Positions 1-9,130 of a stretch of 64,000 bases of DNA are shown here, in pieces. This DNA comes from Gnetum montanum (taxonomy: Eukaryota; Streptophyta; Gnetopsida; Gnetales; Gnetaceae), in the NCBI GenBank assembly GCA_015680685.1, contig MNCI01000556.1:1315931-1379930 (forward strand). The letters run 5' to 3'. Positions within the stretch are counted from its first letter, which is position 1; every line of letters begins with the position of its first letter. The translations under genes were made by a program, and so were the position numbers. The notes beneath the pieces were generated by a model. That model searched no databases. It saw only the letters and a list, made by a program, of their open reading frames with translations, and was not told where the DNA came from.

Positions 1-1014
1 CACCCAAAGCAATGGCAACAAAAGTTAGACGTTTGGGCTACTACTAGCCACACATGGAGTACAATTTCTTCTCCAGGGTTAGGAAATGTAACATTTTCCA
101 AAGGCACGGTAAGCTAATACATGTGCCACCTAATGAGTTTCATATGACACAAATCACATGGCCATTCCAAAAATGGGGATTAGACATCATTCGGCCGATA
201 ACACCACCATCTTTAGCAGGACATAGTTTCATCATCACTGCAACCGAATATTTCACAAAATGGGTAGAAGCTATTCCCCTTAGGAAAATCACATCTAAAC
301 ATGTTAGTAATTTCATACTAGAAAACATCGTGACCTACTTTGGTATCCCGATGATCATAGTCACCGATAATGAGCCACAGTTCAGCAGTACGGATACTAA
401 AAGCTTCTATGAAAGCCTAGGTATTAAAAACTCATATTCATCACCATATTACCCATAGAGAAATGGTCAAGATGAGTCTGAATAAAATGATCATCATGGT
501 TCTCAAAAAGATGTTGAATCAAAGCAAGAGATGATGGCATGAGTGGCTAATCTATACATTATGGGCATACCAAACAATGCATCAAATGTCCACAGGTAAA
601 ACACCATATAGCCTTGTATACGGGTCTAAAGCTATGTTACCTTTGGAGTTACAAGTTCCCTCATTGCAGATAATGCTCTCTAGCCTCCTCGATGAAGGTT
701 AGAACAATGAGCTATGCATTATTGACCTTGACTAGGTGGAGGAAGAAAGAGTACGAGTGCTTGATCAAATCGAATGGCACCAGAGACAACAACGGTGACA
801 TCATCAACAAGATCCACATAATTGGCCGATCAAGGAAGGTGACCTAGTTCTCAAGGTGGTTTGTGAACACTTGAACAAATTCTCAACTAACTGGGAATGG
901 CCTTACTTAATCATCAAGGCATATGGTAACGGGATATTCAAACTTGCCAACATGGATGAAGACGAGTTCGCCAATCCTACAAACCACATGTACCTAAAAC
1001 CATTCTACGTCTGA
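1..1014 (+). pseudogene. T1 integrase, C-terminal part of pol
   Basis: This is the end of a retrotransposon pol polyprotein; the integrase would insert the cDNA copy into the genome. The zinc-finger remnant is at about 20-110, where CNIFQRH replaces a CxxC finger. The core begins at WGLDII (about 175), and the second catalytic Asp is in VTDNEPQF (about 360). A stop follows SSPYYP at 456-458, and the part with the catalytic Glu is broken. The C-terminal domain is readable again from about 835 (KEGDLVLK to NHMYLKPFYV) and ends at TGA 1012-1014. Several stops and at least one frame change make it non-functional. It is collinear with the integrases of T2, T3 and T4. Confidence 0.9.
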
Positions 1015-1034
1015 TGAGCTTAAGGTATGTAATG

Positions 1035-1370
1035 GTCCTGGCATCATGACCTAAAACTGATACCACAGAACAGTCCTAGAGCTATGACTTTAAACTAGCA
1101 TCATAGAATGTCATGGCATCATGACAATAAACTGACACCACAGATCTCTGTCTGGTATGACACTAAACTACCACACTTGTCCATCAGAGTCCACTAAGAC
1201 TATAAACTAGCTTACCTCTTCATAGTCTGCCATGACTATAAACTAGCATTGCACCATCCACTATGACGATAAAATGGTGACTTCCAAAGGATTATGACAT
1301 GAAACTAATCCATAAAAATATACTAAGACTACAAAATGGAGACATCATCAACAACCTGGCATCATTTGAA
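1035..1370 (+). repeat. T1 3'-region minisatellite (AAACTAGCAT-type unit)
   Basis: Imperfect tandem repeats of about 30-45 bp lie directly after the pol stop. The recurring core is a CATGACnnTAAACTAGCA-like string, for example at about 1085, 1130, 1200, 1240 and 1300. The same kind of array follows pol in T2, T3 and T4. The part from 1371 to 1977 holds no gene that I recognise; 1900-1975 is A-rich. Confidence 0.75.
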
Positions 1371-1977
1371 AAGACATGCTGCTACAATTGGTTGTAGGTG
1401 CTCACCAAAAAACCTACCGCCTGATTTGTCACATATACCTAGATGAAACTAATGTTGTTCAAGATTTTTTTTTCCTTGAAACTCTACATGATGGCTCCAT
1501 TCTGTCTACTACATTTAAGTTTAAAGTGTTTAGTTGACTGAATCATTTGTGTTTTTCTTGTCCCCTTGGAGTTGTGTCTGTAGGATGACATGTTTGAGGC
1601 ATTCATGCATAGATGCACTTCATCATCACAACAAGGTATCACATTCTTCCTAATGCTCACAATTGTGTTAATCAATCTACTCATAAGTACATTCCCAACC
1701 CCTGATACATTCCTTATTCCCCATAATGTACCCTCATCCTACTCAATTGCATTCCATAGATACATTGTATCCTACTCATCCAAAGCTCTTGATACATTGT
1801 TGCACACTGTAACTCCCTCAATAGTTGCAAAGCAAAACACAGTACACAATGCATGACACAAAATGCCAGCACTCAAACATGAGCACAACACAAAAAGCAA
1901 GCTCTTTCAAAAAAGACCAAAAGAACACAAAAAAAAATAAGAACAAAAAAGGTCAAAGAGAAAAATGCAAGGAAAAG

Positions 1978-1982
1978 GTCTT
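1978..1982. repeat. Target-site duplication of T2, left copy (GTCTT)
   Basis: The five bases GTCTT sit directly before the TG that opens the left LTR. The same five bases follow the right LTR at 19405-19409. Five-base duplications are normal for Ty3/gypsy integration. Confidence 0.95.
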
Positions 1983-2709
1983 TGTAACGATGGAGAATGT
2001 TGGTAGCTGGAAAATACCAAACAAAAATCCATGTGCACAGTCTTAACCATGGATCTATGTGAGGGCTGTGCTAGGGAAAACGAATCCGTGGTGCCCTGAA
2101 CGGTCTTGTCGATCAGACAGGGACTTACTCAATCAGTAAATCGACGAATATTGTAGATATTCCATGGAATAATCTAATTTGGTGAACCACCAAAGGAGAA
2201 GAAAAAAATGTAGATAACAACAACGTCAACACTACAGGAAGGATTGAATTTAAGGAAAATGCGTGATTCCCAGATCTGTACTTTGACCCGAAAAATGGGT
2301 ATATTGCATACAAATTTCCAATGGAAAAGCCCCGCTTATCTTGTGCAAAGCATACATAAAATGACAAGAAAACTGTTCAACAAGGAGTACAGAATGGAGT
2401 TCGATCTACCTCATAAGCTAGAGATGCAGTGCAAGGAAGGTCAAGCTCTAACGTTTATTGATCAACTGTTTCTGATCAATAAAACTCGCAAACTGCACTA
2501 GATGATCTTTCGATCTCTGATCTAATCCTTTTGCCTTGGGTAGTCTCTGCTCAAAGCTGCCGATGATTGCCAATGAAGAGAGTTGTGATTTCACCAAAGG
2601 ACTGATCGCTCTTGCTGCCAATGCTCAAGAAAAATGTCTTCTGTCTCTGCTAAAAGGTGATGCTGCCAGAAGTTGCAGATGCTGGGCGTCCTTTGTTTCT
2701 TCATCAACT

Positions 2710-2723
2710 GGAGTATTTATAAG
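2710..2723 (-). promoter_or_regulatory. TATA box of the T2 3' LTR
   Basis: Read on the minus strand this is CTTATAAATACTCC. It lies about 730 bp before the LTR end, and the same box is at the matching place in the 5' LTR (18565-18578). T1, T3 and T4 LTRs have TATA boxes at comparable positions. Confidence 0.7.
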
Positions 2724-2924
2724 TTCGACAACATGCGGAGAAAGTATGGCCTTGATGACACGTGTCCTGAACCTTCAAAACACCGTTGACCTGGTAAACT
2801 TTATGTTGAAATGGGCCATGTTGCATCACATTTCCAGGAGAAGGATCCACATACGCTATCAACACTTTTACCAAAGCTGTTTCACAATTACGCACAATAT
2901 CCTCATTAGCGTATTATGCATGTG

Positions 2925-3240
2925 GATAGCAGATACGTGACTGCTTTAGCCAGATTTACACTGTATTACACTCGTTTATGCTGCGTCACATGGCATAGTG
3001 TAATAGAGCATGGGAGTAGTTGATGTCAGCTGTTTTACGCTTATTTACACCGCAAAGCGTAATAGAGCGTAAAGATGGTCAACTTTACAACGAATTACGC
3101 TTGTCCACGTTGTGTAGCATAATAAGCGTAAAGCGACCAATCTGCAAAGAAACGAAATTAGTCTGCAGCTCTCCCTTGTATTCTAACTTTATCTTCTTTG
3201 AAGCTCGTTACGCTGCTCTGCGTAACGGAGCGTAAACTCG
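2925..3240. repeat. U3 cluster of GCGTAA / TTACGC motifs (T2 3' LTR)
   Basis: The hexamer GCGTAA and its complement TTACGC (with close variants such as AGTGTAA) occur many times in about 300 bp upstream of the TATA box, often facing each other as short palindromes. The copy in the 5' LTR at about 18780-19100 is equally dense. This could be a transcription-factor binding array; that role is inference. Confidence 0.6.
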
Positions 3241-3540
3241 GCCCTGGGAAAAATACTTAGCCAAATATGTGACAAGTTTTAAATTTCAAACTTCGTCAAA
3301 ACTGCCAAAGTCAGTTTCTTTTTGATATCGGGCTACACTAAACAGAATTACACTTAGTGGCATTACGCTATGTTGCATAATGTAGCATAAAGAGAGAAAA
3401 TAAAGTATGGTTAAAAATCTATGAGAAACTTTGAGACTGGATGCTGCGCGCCTCTTTGCTTTGTTCTGTCTTCTAGATTACCATCACAAACTTCCACCCG
3501 AATCGAAAATCTTCGCCTGAGGCTGATTCACAATTTCTAC

Positions 3541-3615
3541 AGTGGTTCAATGGCCCCTCTTTGTTGACAGTTAGAGGGCTTGCCTGAAAGACGTCAACAA
3601 AGAATATGAAACACT
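3541..3615 (-). promoter_or_regulatory. T2 polypurine tract within an LTR-spanning palindrome
   Basis: On the minus strand the tract reads CAAAGAGGGGCCAT and directly precedes the 3' LTR; it would prime plus-strand cDNA synthesis. It lies in an imperfect palindrome. CTTTGTTGAC (3559-3568) pairs with GTCAACAAAG (3593-3602), and the LTR tip GTGGTTCA (3542-3549) pairs loosely with TGAAACACT (3607-3615). T1, T3 and T4 have the same layout. Confidence 0.85.
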
Positions 3616-4754
3616 AGATAGGTAAAAGTACCAACAGTGTTCATCAATGGTTACTCAAGTGTCGCCCTGTCAACGGAGAAGTATAAAAATGAGGGACACA
3701 GAGGATAGAAGGGTATGAAAAGGAATTTTTACAGAGGTAAGAGGAAAAAGGTTCAGGGAAGATGCAAATGAGGTTCGAGGAAGACCCAAATGAGGTTCCT
3801 TTTCATGCATAAGCACTTAGACCTTCTCCTACGATTGTGTTTGCATGGAGTTGTGTCATCATTTTGCAGATGAAGGGGGTTTCTTAGATGAATTATGTTG
3901 CATCTGCGTAGCCTGGATGTGTTGTGTTTCATCCATTTTGCCAACCCACTTCCTTTTTATTTGGTGTCCACTAGGCGAGCTGCGTTGCACCAGTTTATGG
4001 ACTTGATTGTAATGCAAATGCAGAAAGCGTGTGCTGCATATGTACGTTGTGCGTAAGGGAAGAAAATGTTGGAGATGTAGGAAAGTAAGAACTAGAGGTA
4101 GGATTATGGGAAAAACAGGGATGCACTCCTGAGTGAACAGGTAAACCTAAGCAGCCATCTCAAAGCGTTGTCTTTACTTCACCACTTAGATGAACGCACC
4201 TTTGAACGACATCCTCGTAGCAAGTAACCTACAACCAAAGAAGTAAACAGAAGACACCATTGCTTGGTCAAATCACCGGAGAGGTTGTTGAAACAAACAT
4301 TTTTTTAAGACGAGACAGAGTGAGCGGGCTGCGAAGGAGGAACTATAGCACGAGGCCAGGGTCTTTACCATTGACGCTCAACCCAGCATACCACCACCAA
4401 AGATTACCAGACTCATTGCACCCGACTGGTTACGTAGAGAACCAGCTAGGTGAATCTGTGAAGCCAGAGCCTGATAGCGATGATGAGCGGAGATCCCGAA
4501 GGTCGTTTTTGATGAGAACTGATTTGGGGCTCCGGTCAACAAAACTAAACTCTCAGAGGTACCACCGCTGCAGTGGGGGTGGTGATGGTATCTCCAAGGG
4601 GTCAGTAGTATGCCTTTCAACACGTCCAAGGAATCAGCAGGATGCTAGTGAGGTAGCGATGCTGGGACTATTGCAATACCCCACCCCATTTGTTTTGCAG
4701 CTGCATAGAAATGATTACGCTCGCTTGATTTGCATGATGGTAGCCCGTAAATCC
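3616..4754. other. T2 3' untranslated region, no recognised gene
   Basis: This stretch lies between the palindrome and the minisatellite after pol. It holds an uninterrupted plus-strand (antisense) reading frame of 167 codons at 4260-4763. I recognise no domain in it and see no conserved copy in T1, T3 or T4. I found nothing else here. Confidence 0.5.
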
Positions 4755-5265
4755 CACTTTTAAGTCCTGGTAGACTGTCATTTCTAGTTTTAACTCTCAG
4801 CAGATCATGGTCCCAATTTAATGTCTGGGCAGACCAAGAAATGCTAGTTTTACGTCGTAGCGGACGATGGCAGAGCTGATTTATGGTCTCAGCAGACCAT
4901 GCTATTGATGCCAGTTTTATGTCGTGGCACATGGAAAAATCTGTTCTAGTTTCACATTTTAGCAAACGGCTACTTACCTGTGCCAGTTTTATGTCTTGGC
5001 AGAAAATGGGCGCTAGTTTAGCGTCATGGCAGACGCGTGCAGAAACTGCCAGTTTTTCATCTTAGCAAACCTATACAACACTGTTAGTTTTATGTCGTGG
5101 AGGACGGTTACAACTTGCCAATTTTACATCATGGTGGACGATTGTTACCTTTTTAGCATCGTGGCAGACACATGACGGGAATGCCAGTTTTATGTCATAG
5201 CGGACGATTGTTGCCAATTTCGCGTCGTAGCGGACGATTGTTGTCATACCTGATATTAACACTGG
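4755..5265 (-). repeat. T2 minisatellite after pol (AGTTTTAtGTCGTGGcaGAC unit)
   Basis: About a dozen imperfect copies of a 30-45 bp unit are present; the plus-strand core is GCCAGTTTTATGTCGTGGCA. The array begins just after the pol stop. Related arrays lie after pol in T1 (1035-1370), T3 (30195-30290) and T4 (56870-57300), and on the protease side of the antisense gene (13385-13560). Confidence 0.85.
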
Positions 5266-5273
5266 ATATGCAC

Positions 5274-6488
5274 TTAGATGTAGTACCTCTTTAGATATAT
5301 ATGATTTATAGGATTCGGTAACTTGTTGTCATTGATATCTGCTAGCTTGAATACACCATTGCCATATACATCAGCTACCGAGAAAGGGCCCTCCTAGTTT
5401 GCAGAGAATTTACCTACTAGTTCACAAACGGCCTTGAGAACCAAATCTCCCTTTTTGATAGGACATTGTTAAAGATTGTGACGGTGCTTTTGCCTCTACT
5501 TATCTTGATACTTTTCAATGGTATCAAGCGTCTGTACTCACTTCTCCTCTACGGCATCCAGATCCATGATCCGAGACTTGGTGTGTTGAGCCTCATTTAT
5601 AATCATGGAGAGGATCATCCGTAGATAAGGAACTTGTAATTCGAGAGGTAGCACCACCTCAGATCCATAGACTAGGCTATAGGATGTACTATCTGTAGTT
5701 GTTCTGCATGTGGTACGATATGCCCATAGCACATAGAGGATCTTTTCATGCCACCATCTCTTGTTGCTATCGAGCATTTTCTTGAGTAAATTGATAATGA
5801 CTTTATTTGTTGCTTCAACTTGAACATTTTCTTGCAGGTAGTAAGGTGAGGAAAAAGATTTTTTGATGCCAAGATTGTCACAGAAAGATTTGGTTTCCGT
5901 ACTACTAAACTATGGCCCATTTTTGGTCACTATAGTCATTGGGAGTCCAAATATGGTTACGATATTGTCCAAGATGAAATGACAGACCTGTTGAGATGTA
6001 ATCTTCCGTAAACGGATGGCTTCCACCCACTTCGTGAAGTACTCAATAGCTGTGATGATAAAGCTATGCCCTGCGGAAGACTTTGGTGTGATGGGCCCTA
6101 TGATATCTAGTCCCCATCGTTGGAAGGGCCATGTGATCTGGGTCGTATGTAGTTCCGTAGGTGACACATGTATGAGATTCACGTAACGTTGACATGTGTC
6201 ACATGTTTTGACCTTTGTAAGGTAATATTTTTCCATGTATGGCCAGTAATACCCTAAGTGACGGATTTTAGAGGCCATGGCTTGTGGTGCTACATGTCCT
6301 CCTCATAATCTCTCATGAACTTCACCGACTATACACTGCACCTGATCTTTGTTAACGCAAGTAAGCAATACTCCATCAAAAGAGCATCTACAAAGGGTAC
6401 TGTCTCCTATGATGACGTACTGCCTAGCTCGCTTGCGAATAGTGTCTTTCTGTGCGCGTGTTAACTTGTGCGGTGGTTCACCATGCAA
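5274..6488 (-). pseudogene. T2 integrase
   Basis: This is the C-terminal third of pol and would join cDNA ends to target DNA. In order it holds the zinc finger (His in GEVHERL, His in GGHVAP, CxxC in CDTCQRY), the catalytic core with the first Asp in WGLDIIGP and the Glu in VQVEATNK, and the C-terminal domain (KKGDLVLKAV to NHIYLKRYYI). The second catalytic Asp is replaced by Lys (TKNGP, about 5915). Stops fall inside HERL-GGHV (about 6300), after TKNGP (about 5908) and near 5535. The reading frame is the same as in the RT; no frameshift separates them. Pol ends at the TAA read at 5276-5274. Confidence 0.93.
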
Positions 6489-6515
6489 GAGGTAAGCTTT
6501 AATGTGGTCATACCA

Positions 6516-7487
6516 CTACGGCCTTCTATCCTCAAGCAGTGAAGATATTTGCACCACCTGAGTGATAGGGTCTGTGCAATCTGTTATTAATGTGGGACAG
6601 GTGTCGAATAGGTGAGATGGCACATGTAAGGCTAACATAGCCAGTGCATTGGCTAGTGTGTTATCATTGCGGGGCATGTGTTGGGCATCGATGGTTGTGA
6701 ACCGCTTCAGAAGATCTTTACCCATATCGCAGTAGGGCTATAAATGTGCAGCCTTGCAGGTGTAGACTCCTGTGATTTGATTTATAACAAGCATCAAATC
6801 ACCCCTAATTGCCAGGTGTCGAACATCAAGTTCTCTAGCAGTTAATAATCCCTTGAGGAGTCCCTCGTACTCTGCCATATTGTTCATACATGGAAAGGTC
6901 AAGTGGTAAGCATGGAGACACACATCCTCAGGTGATAGCGTAATGACGGTGGCGACACTGCTACCTCTAGTGGTTGAAGCTCCATCAAAATATAACGTTG
7001 CTTCGGGGCCTATTAAAACAGGGCTTAAACTATGTACATGTTCATCTGGAAATTCAGGCTCTATGGTTTTCTGACTATCAATAGGTGATGTTATTAATTG
7101 GTCGGCTATCGCTTGGCCCTTCGTAGAAGATTTACCAATGTAATGCAGATCAAATTCTACCGTGATAGCTTTCCAACGAGCTATTTTACTACTTTCGTAT
7201 AGATTATGCGTAATGGCCCTAACGATGTTATTTTTACAGATGATGTTGACCTGACTACGGAAGAGATAGTGCCTACATTTCTTTAGCGTAAACACTAACG
7301 CTAGGCAATTACGCTCTACTTCGTTGTACCTTGTTTCGTACGCACATAGGGCATGACTCAAGTAGTAGATGGGTACTTCTAACCCATCGTTTCTCTTTTG
7401 ACAGAGTAATACAGCTAAGGCTAAGTCTGAGGTCGCAAGGTAAATGTAGAACGGCTGATCCCTTTGTGGTGGGAATACCGTTGGCAA
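6516..7487 (-). pseudogene. T2 RNase H plus second, archaeal-type RNase H
   Basis: The first RNase H removes RNA from the RNA-DNA hybrid: TSDLALAVLLCQ carries the first Asp and YNEVERNCLALV the Glu. It is followed by a linker and a second RNase H: LYFDGAST (about 7005), NNMAEYEGLL and IRGDLMLVINQ supply Asp, Glu and Asp. This tandem arrangement is known in Tat-lineage elements and defines the clade here. A stop lies between 6738 and 6725. The block is in frame with the RT and the integrase. Confidence 0.93.
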
Positions 7488-8722
7488 GCATCAAAGTTCC
7501 TATTTTAGGTTGTCAAACGCATGCTGGCAATCGTCTGTCCATTTGAAATTAACATCTTTCTTAAGGAGATGTTGCATAGGGTGTAGTTTATCTATTAATC
7601 TCGAGATGAATCGCCTGATAAACTGTAATCGTCCTTGCAACCCGCGTAATTGCTTGAGATCTGTGGGAGGCATTAACTCGACAATGGCTTTGACCTTATT
7701 AAGGTCTACTTGTATGTCGGTTTCTGACACCACAAACCCTAACATGCGTCCGGTCTTGACTCTGAATACGTACTTCTTTGGGTTTAGTCGGAGGTCATAT
7801 TTGGAGCATCTTTTAAGGACTAACTCCAGGTCCTCTGAATGATCTTCTGGTTTCATAGACTTAACAGCTATATCATCAACATAATCATTCAGTCTTCCTA
7901 GGAGGTAATCACTAAAGATGTATGTCATAGCCCGTTGATACGTCGCTCCAGCATTTTTCAAACCAAAAGGCATCATGGTATAGCAAAAGGTCCCCCAGGG
8001 CGTCATGAATGTTGTGGTCAATTGATGCTCTGGGTTGATGCAAATCTGATTATAGCCTGAAAAGCCATCCATGAAGGATAGAAGCACATGCCTAGCTGTT
8101 GTATCGACTAGCTAGTCAATACTCGGTAGTGGAAATTTGTCCTTGATTGTGGCTTTGTTTAAGTCTCATAAGTCTATACAGATACATATATTTCTGGTCT
8201 TCTTTGGGACAACTACAATGTTAGATACCCAATCCGAGTAATTGACGGCGCGGATGAAACCAGCTTGGTACAGTTTGGTGATCTCATCACGCACTGCTAG
8301 CATGATTTCTGGTTTGATTTTTCATGCTTTTTGCCTAATTGTTTTGACATGCAGGTCTAAGATTATGTTATGTTGAATTAACCTGGGATCTAGTCCTGGC
8401 ATGTCTTCATATGACCATGCAAATACCATGACGTTGTCCTGGAGGACATGTTTTATAGAGTCATGCATTTTCCGATCTAGTAGAGAACTAACCTTAAGAG
8501 TTTTGGACTCACCCTTATGCATAACGACAGAAACCTCACTGAGGGGGTCTTTGGTTATGTCTCCAGACTCCAGGTCTAGCATGCGCATCGATTATTCTGG
8601 CCATTTTGGAGACGTTTCCGACATGGCTATGGTTACGTCATCGAGGGAAGGGTTTGTTTCTACTAGCGTAAAATCGAATTGCCTAACTATTCTCCCATAT
8701 GGACCTATTAAAGTTAGGGGTG
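7488..8722 (-). pseudogene. T2 reverse transcriptase
   Basis: This would copy element RNA into DNA. From the N-terminal side it has FAWSYEDMPGLDP, VVVPKKTRNICICIDL, FMDGFSGYNQI (first catalytic Asp) and YVDDIAVKS (the YxDD box, about 7870), then a thumb region ending QHAFDNLK. The catalytic residues are kept. Stops break it at about 8597, 8300, 8170, 8110 and 7497. The reading frame opens directly after a good splice acceptor (8723-8745) and stays in one frame to the end of integrase at 5274, about 1149 codons without a frameshift. Confidence 0.94.
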
Positions 8723-8760
8723 CTGAAAAAGTTGCATAAATGATTAGGAGAAAGCATGAT
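8723..8760 (-). promoter_or_regulatory. Candidate splice acceptor before T2 reverse transcriptase
   Basis: The minus strand reads TCCTAAT (branch-point-like) and then CAACTTTTTCAG, with AG at 8724-8723. The first pol codons follow at once and are in frame with RT. Ogre elements are known to have an intron between protease and RT. Here the matching intron would be about 5 kb and would contain the antisense gene. The donor is not settled; one candidate is the GTAAAG near 13815. Confidence 0.5.
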
Positions 8761-9130
8761 GTGGTGTTTTCAAGCGTGAAAAGCTAACTGAATTTTGAAT
8801 ATTGCGAATAGCCTGTCATTAATGCTACCCGATTACGAGGTGATAAGGTATGGTAGTTTAACATCATTTCGGATAGTGGCGCATGCGATATCCGTCACAT
8901 TAATGCCTTGATTTTTGGGTTCCATCTTATACTGATACCAGCATTTAGGAAAGTCCCATTTTAATCGGGCCTCAAGTCAGATAATTTTGCATATAAGTAG
9001 GCAATAATTTTTGAAAGCGGGTTGTTGGCTGTCACAAACATGAATTCTCAGCGGTCGCAGAGAGAAGAAGAAAGAACAAAAGATTGCAGTGTGTTATTTG
9101 CAAAGGTGTGAAGGTGTGAAGACTGCAACA
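8746..9130 (+). promoter_or_regulatory. Presumed promoter and 5' leader of the antisense gene
   Basis: This lies between the RT acceptor and the antisense ATG. A TATA-like GCATATAAGTAG is at about 8989-9000, some 130 bp before the ATG at 9131. The assignment rests on position and this motif only. Confidence 0.4.

Larger units (their letters stand above)
1983..3549 (-). repeat. T2 3' LTR (left copy)
   Basis: On the plus strand it begins TGTAACGATGG and ends GGTTCA. It aligns over its full length with 17838-19404 and has the same length. On the minus strand U3 spans about 3549-2725, the TATA box is at 2710-2723, and R-U5 runs down to 1983. Confidence 0.96.
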
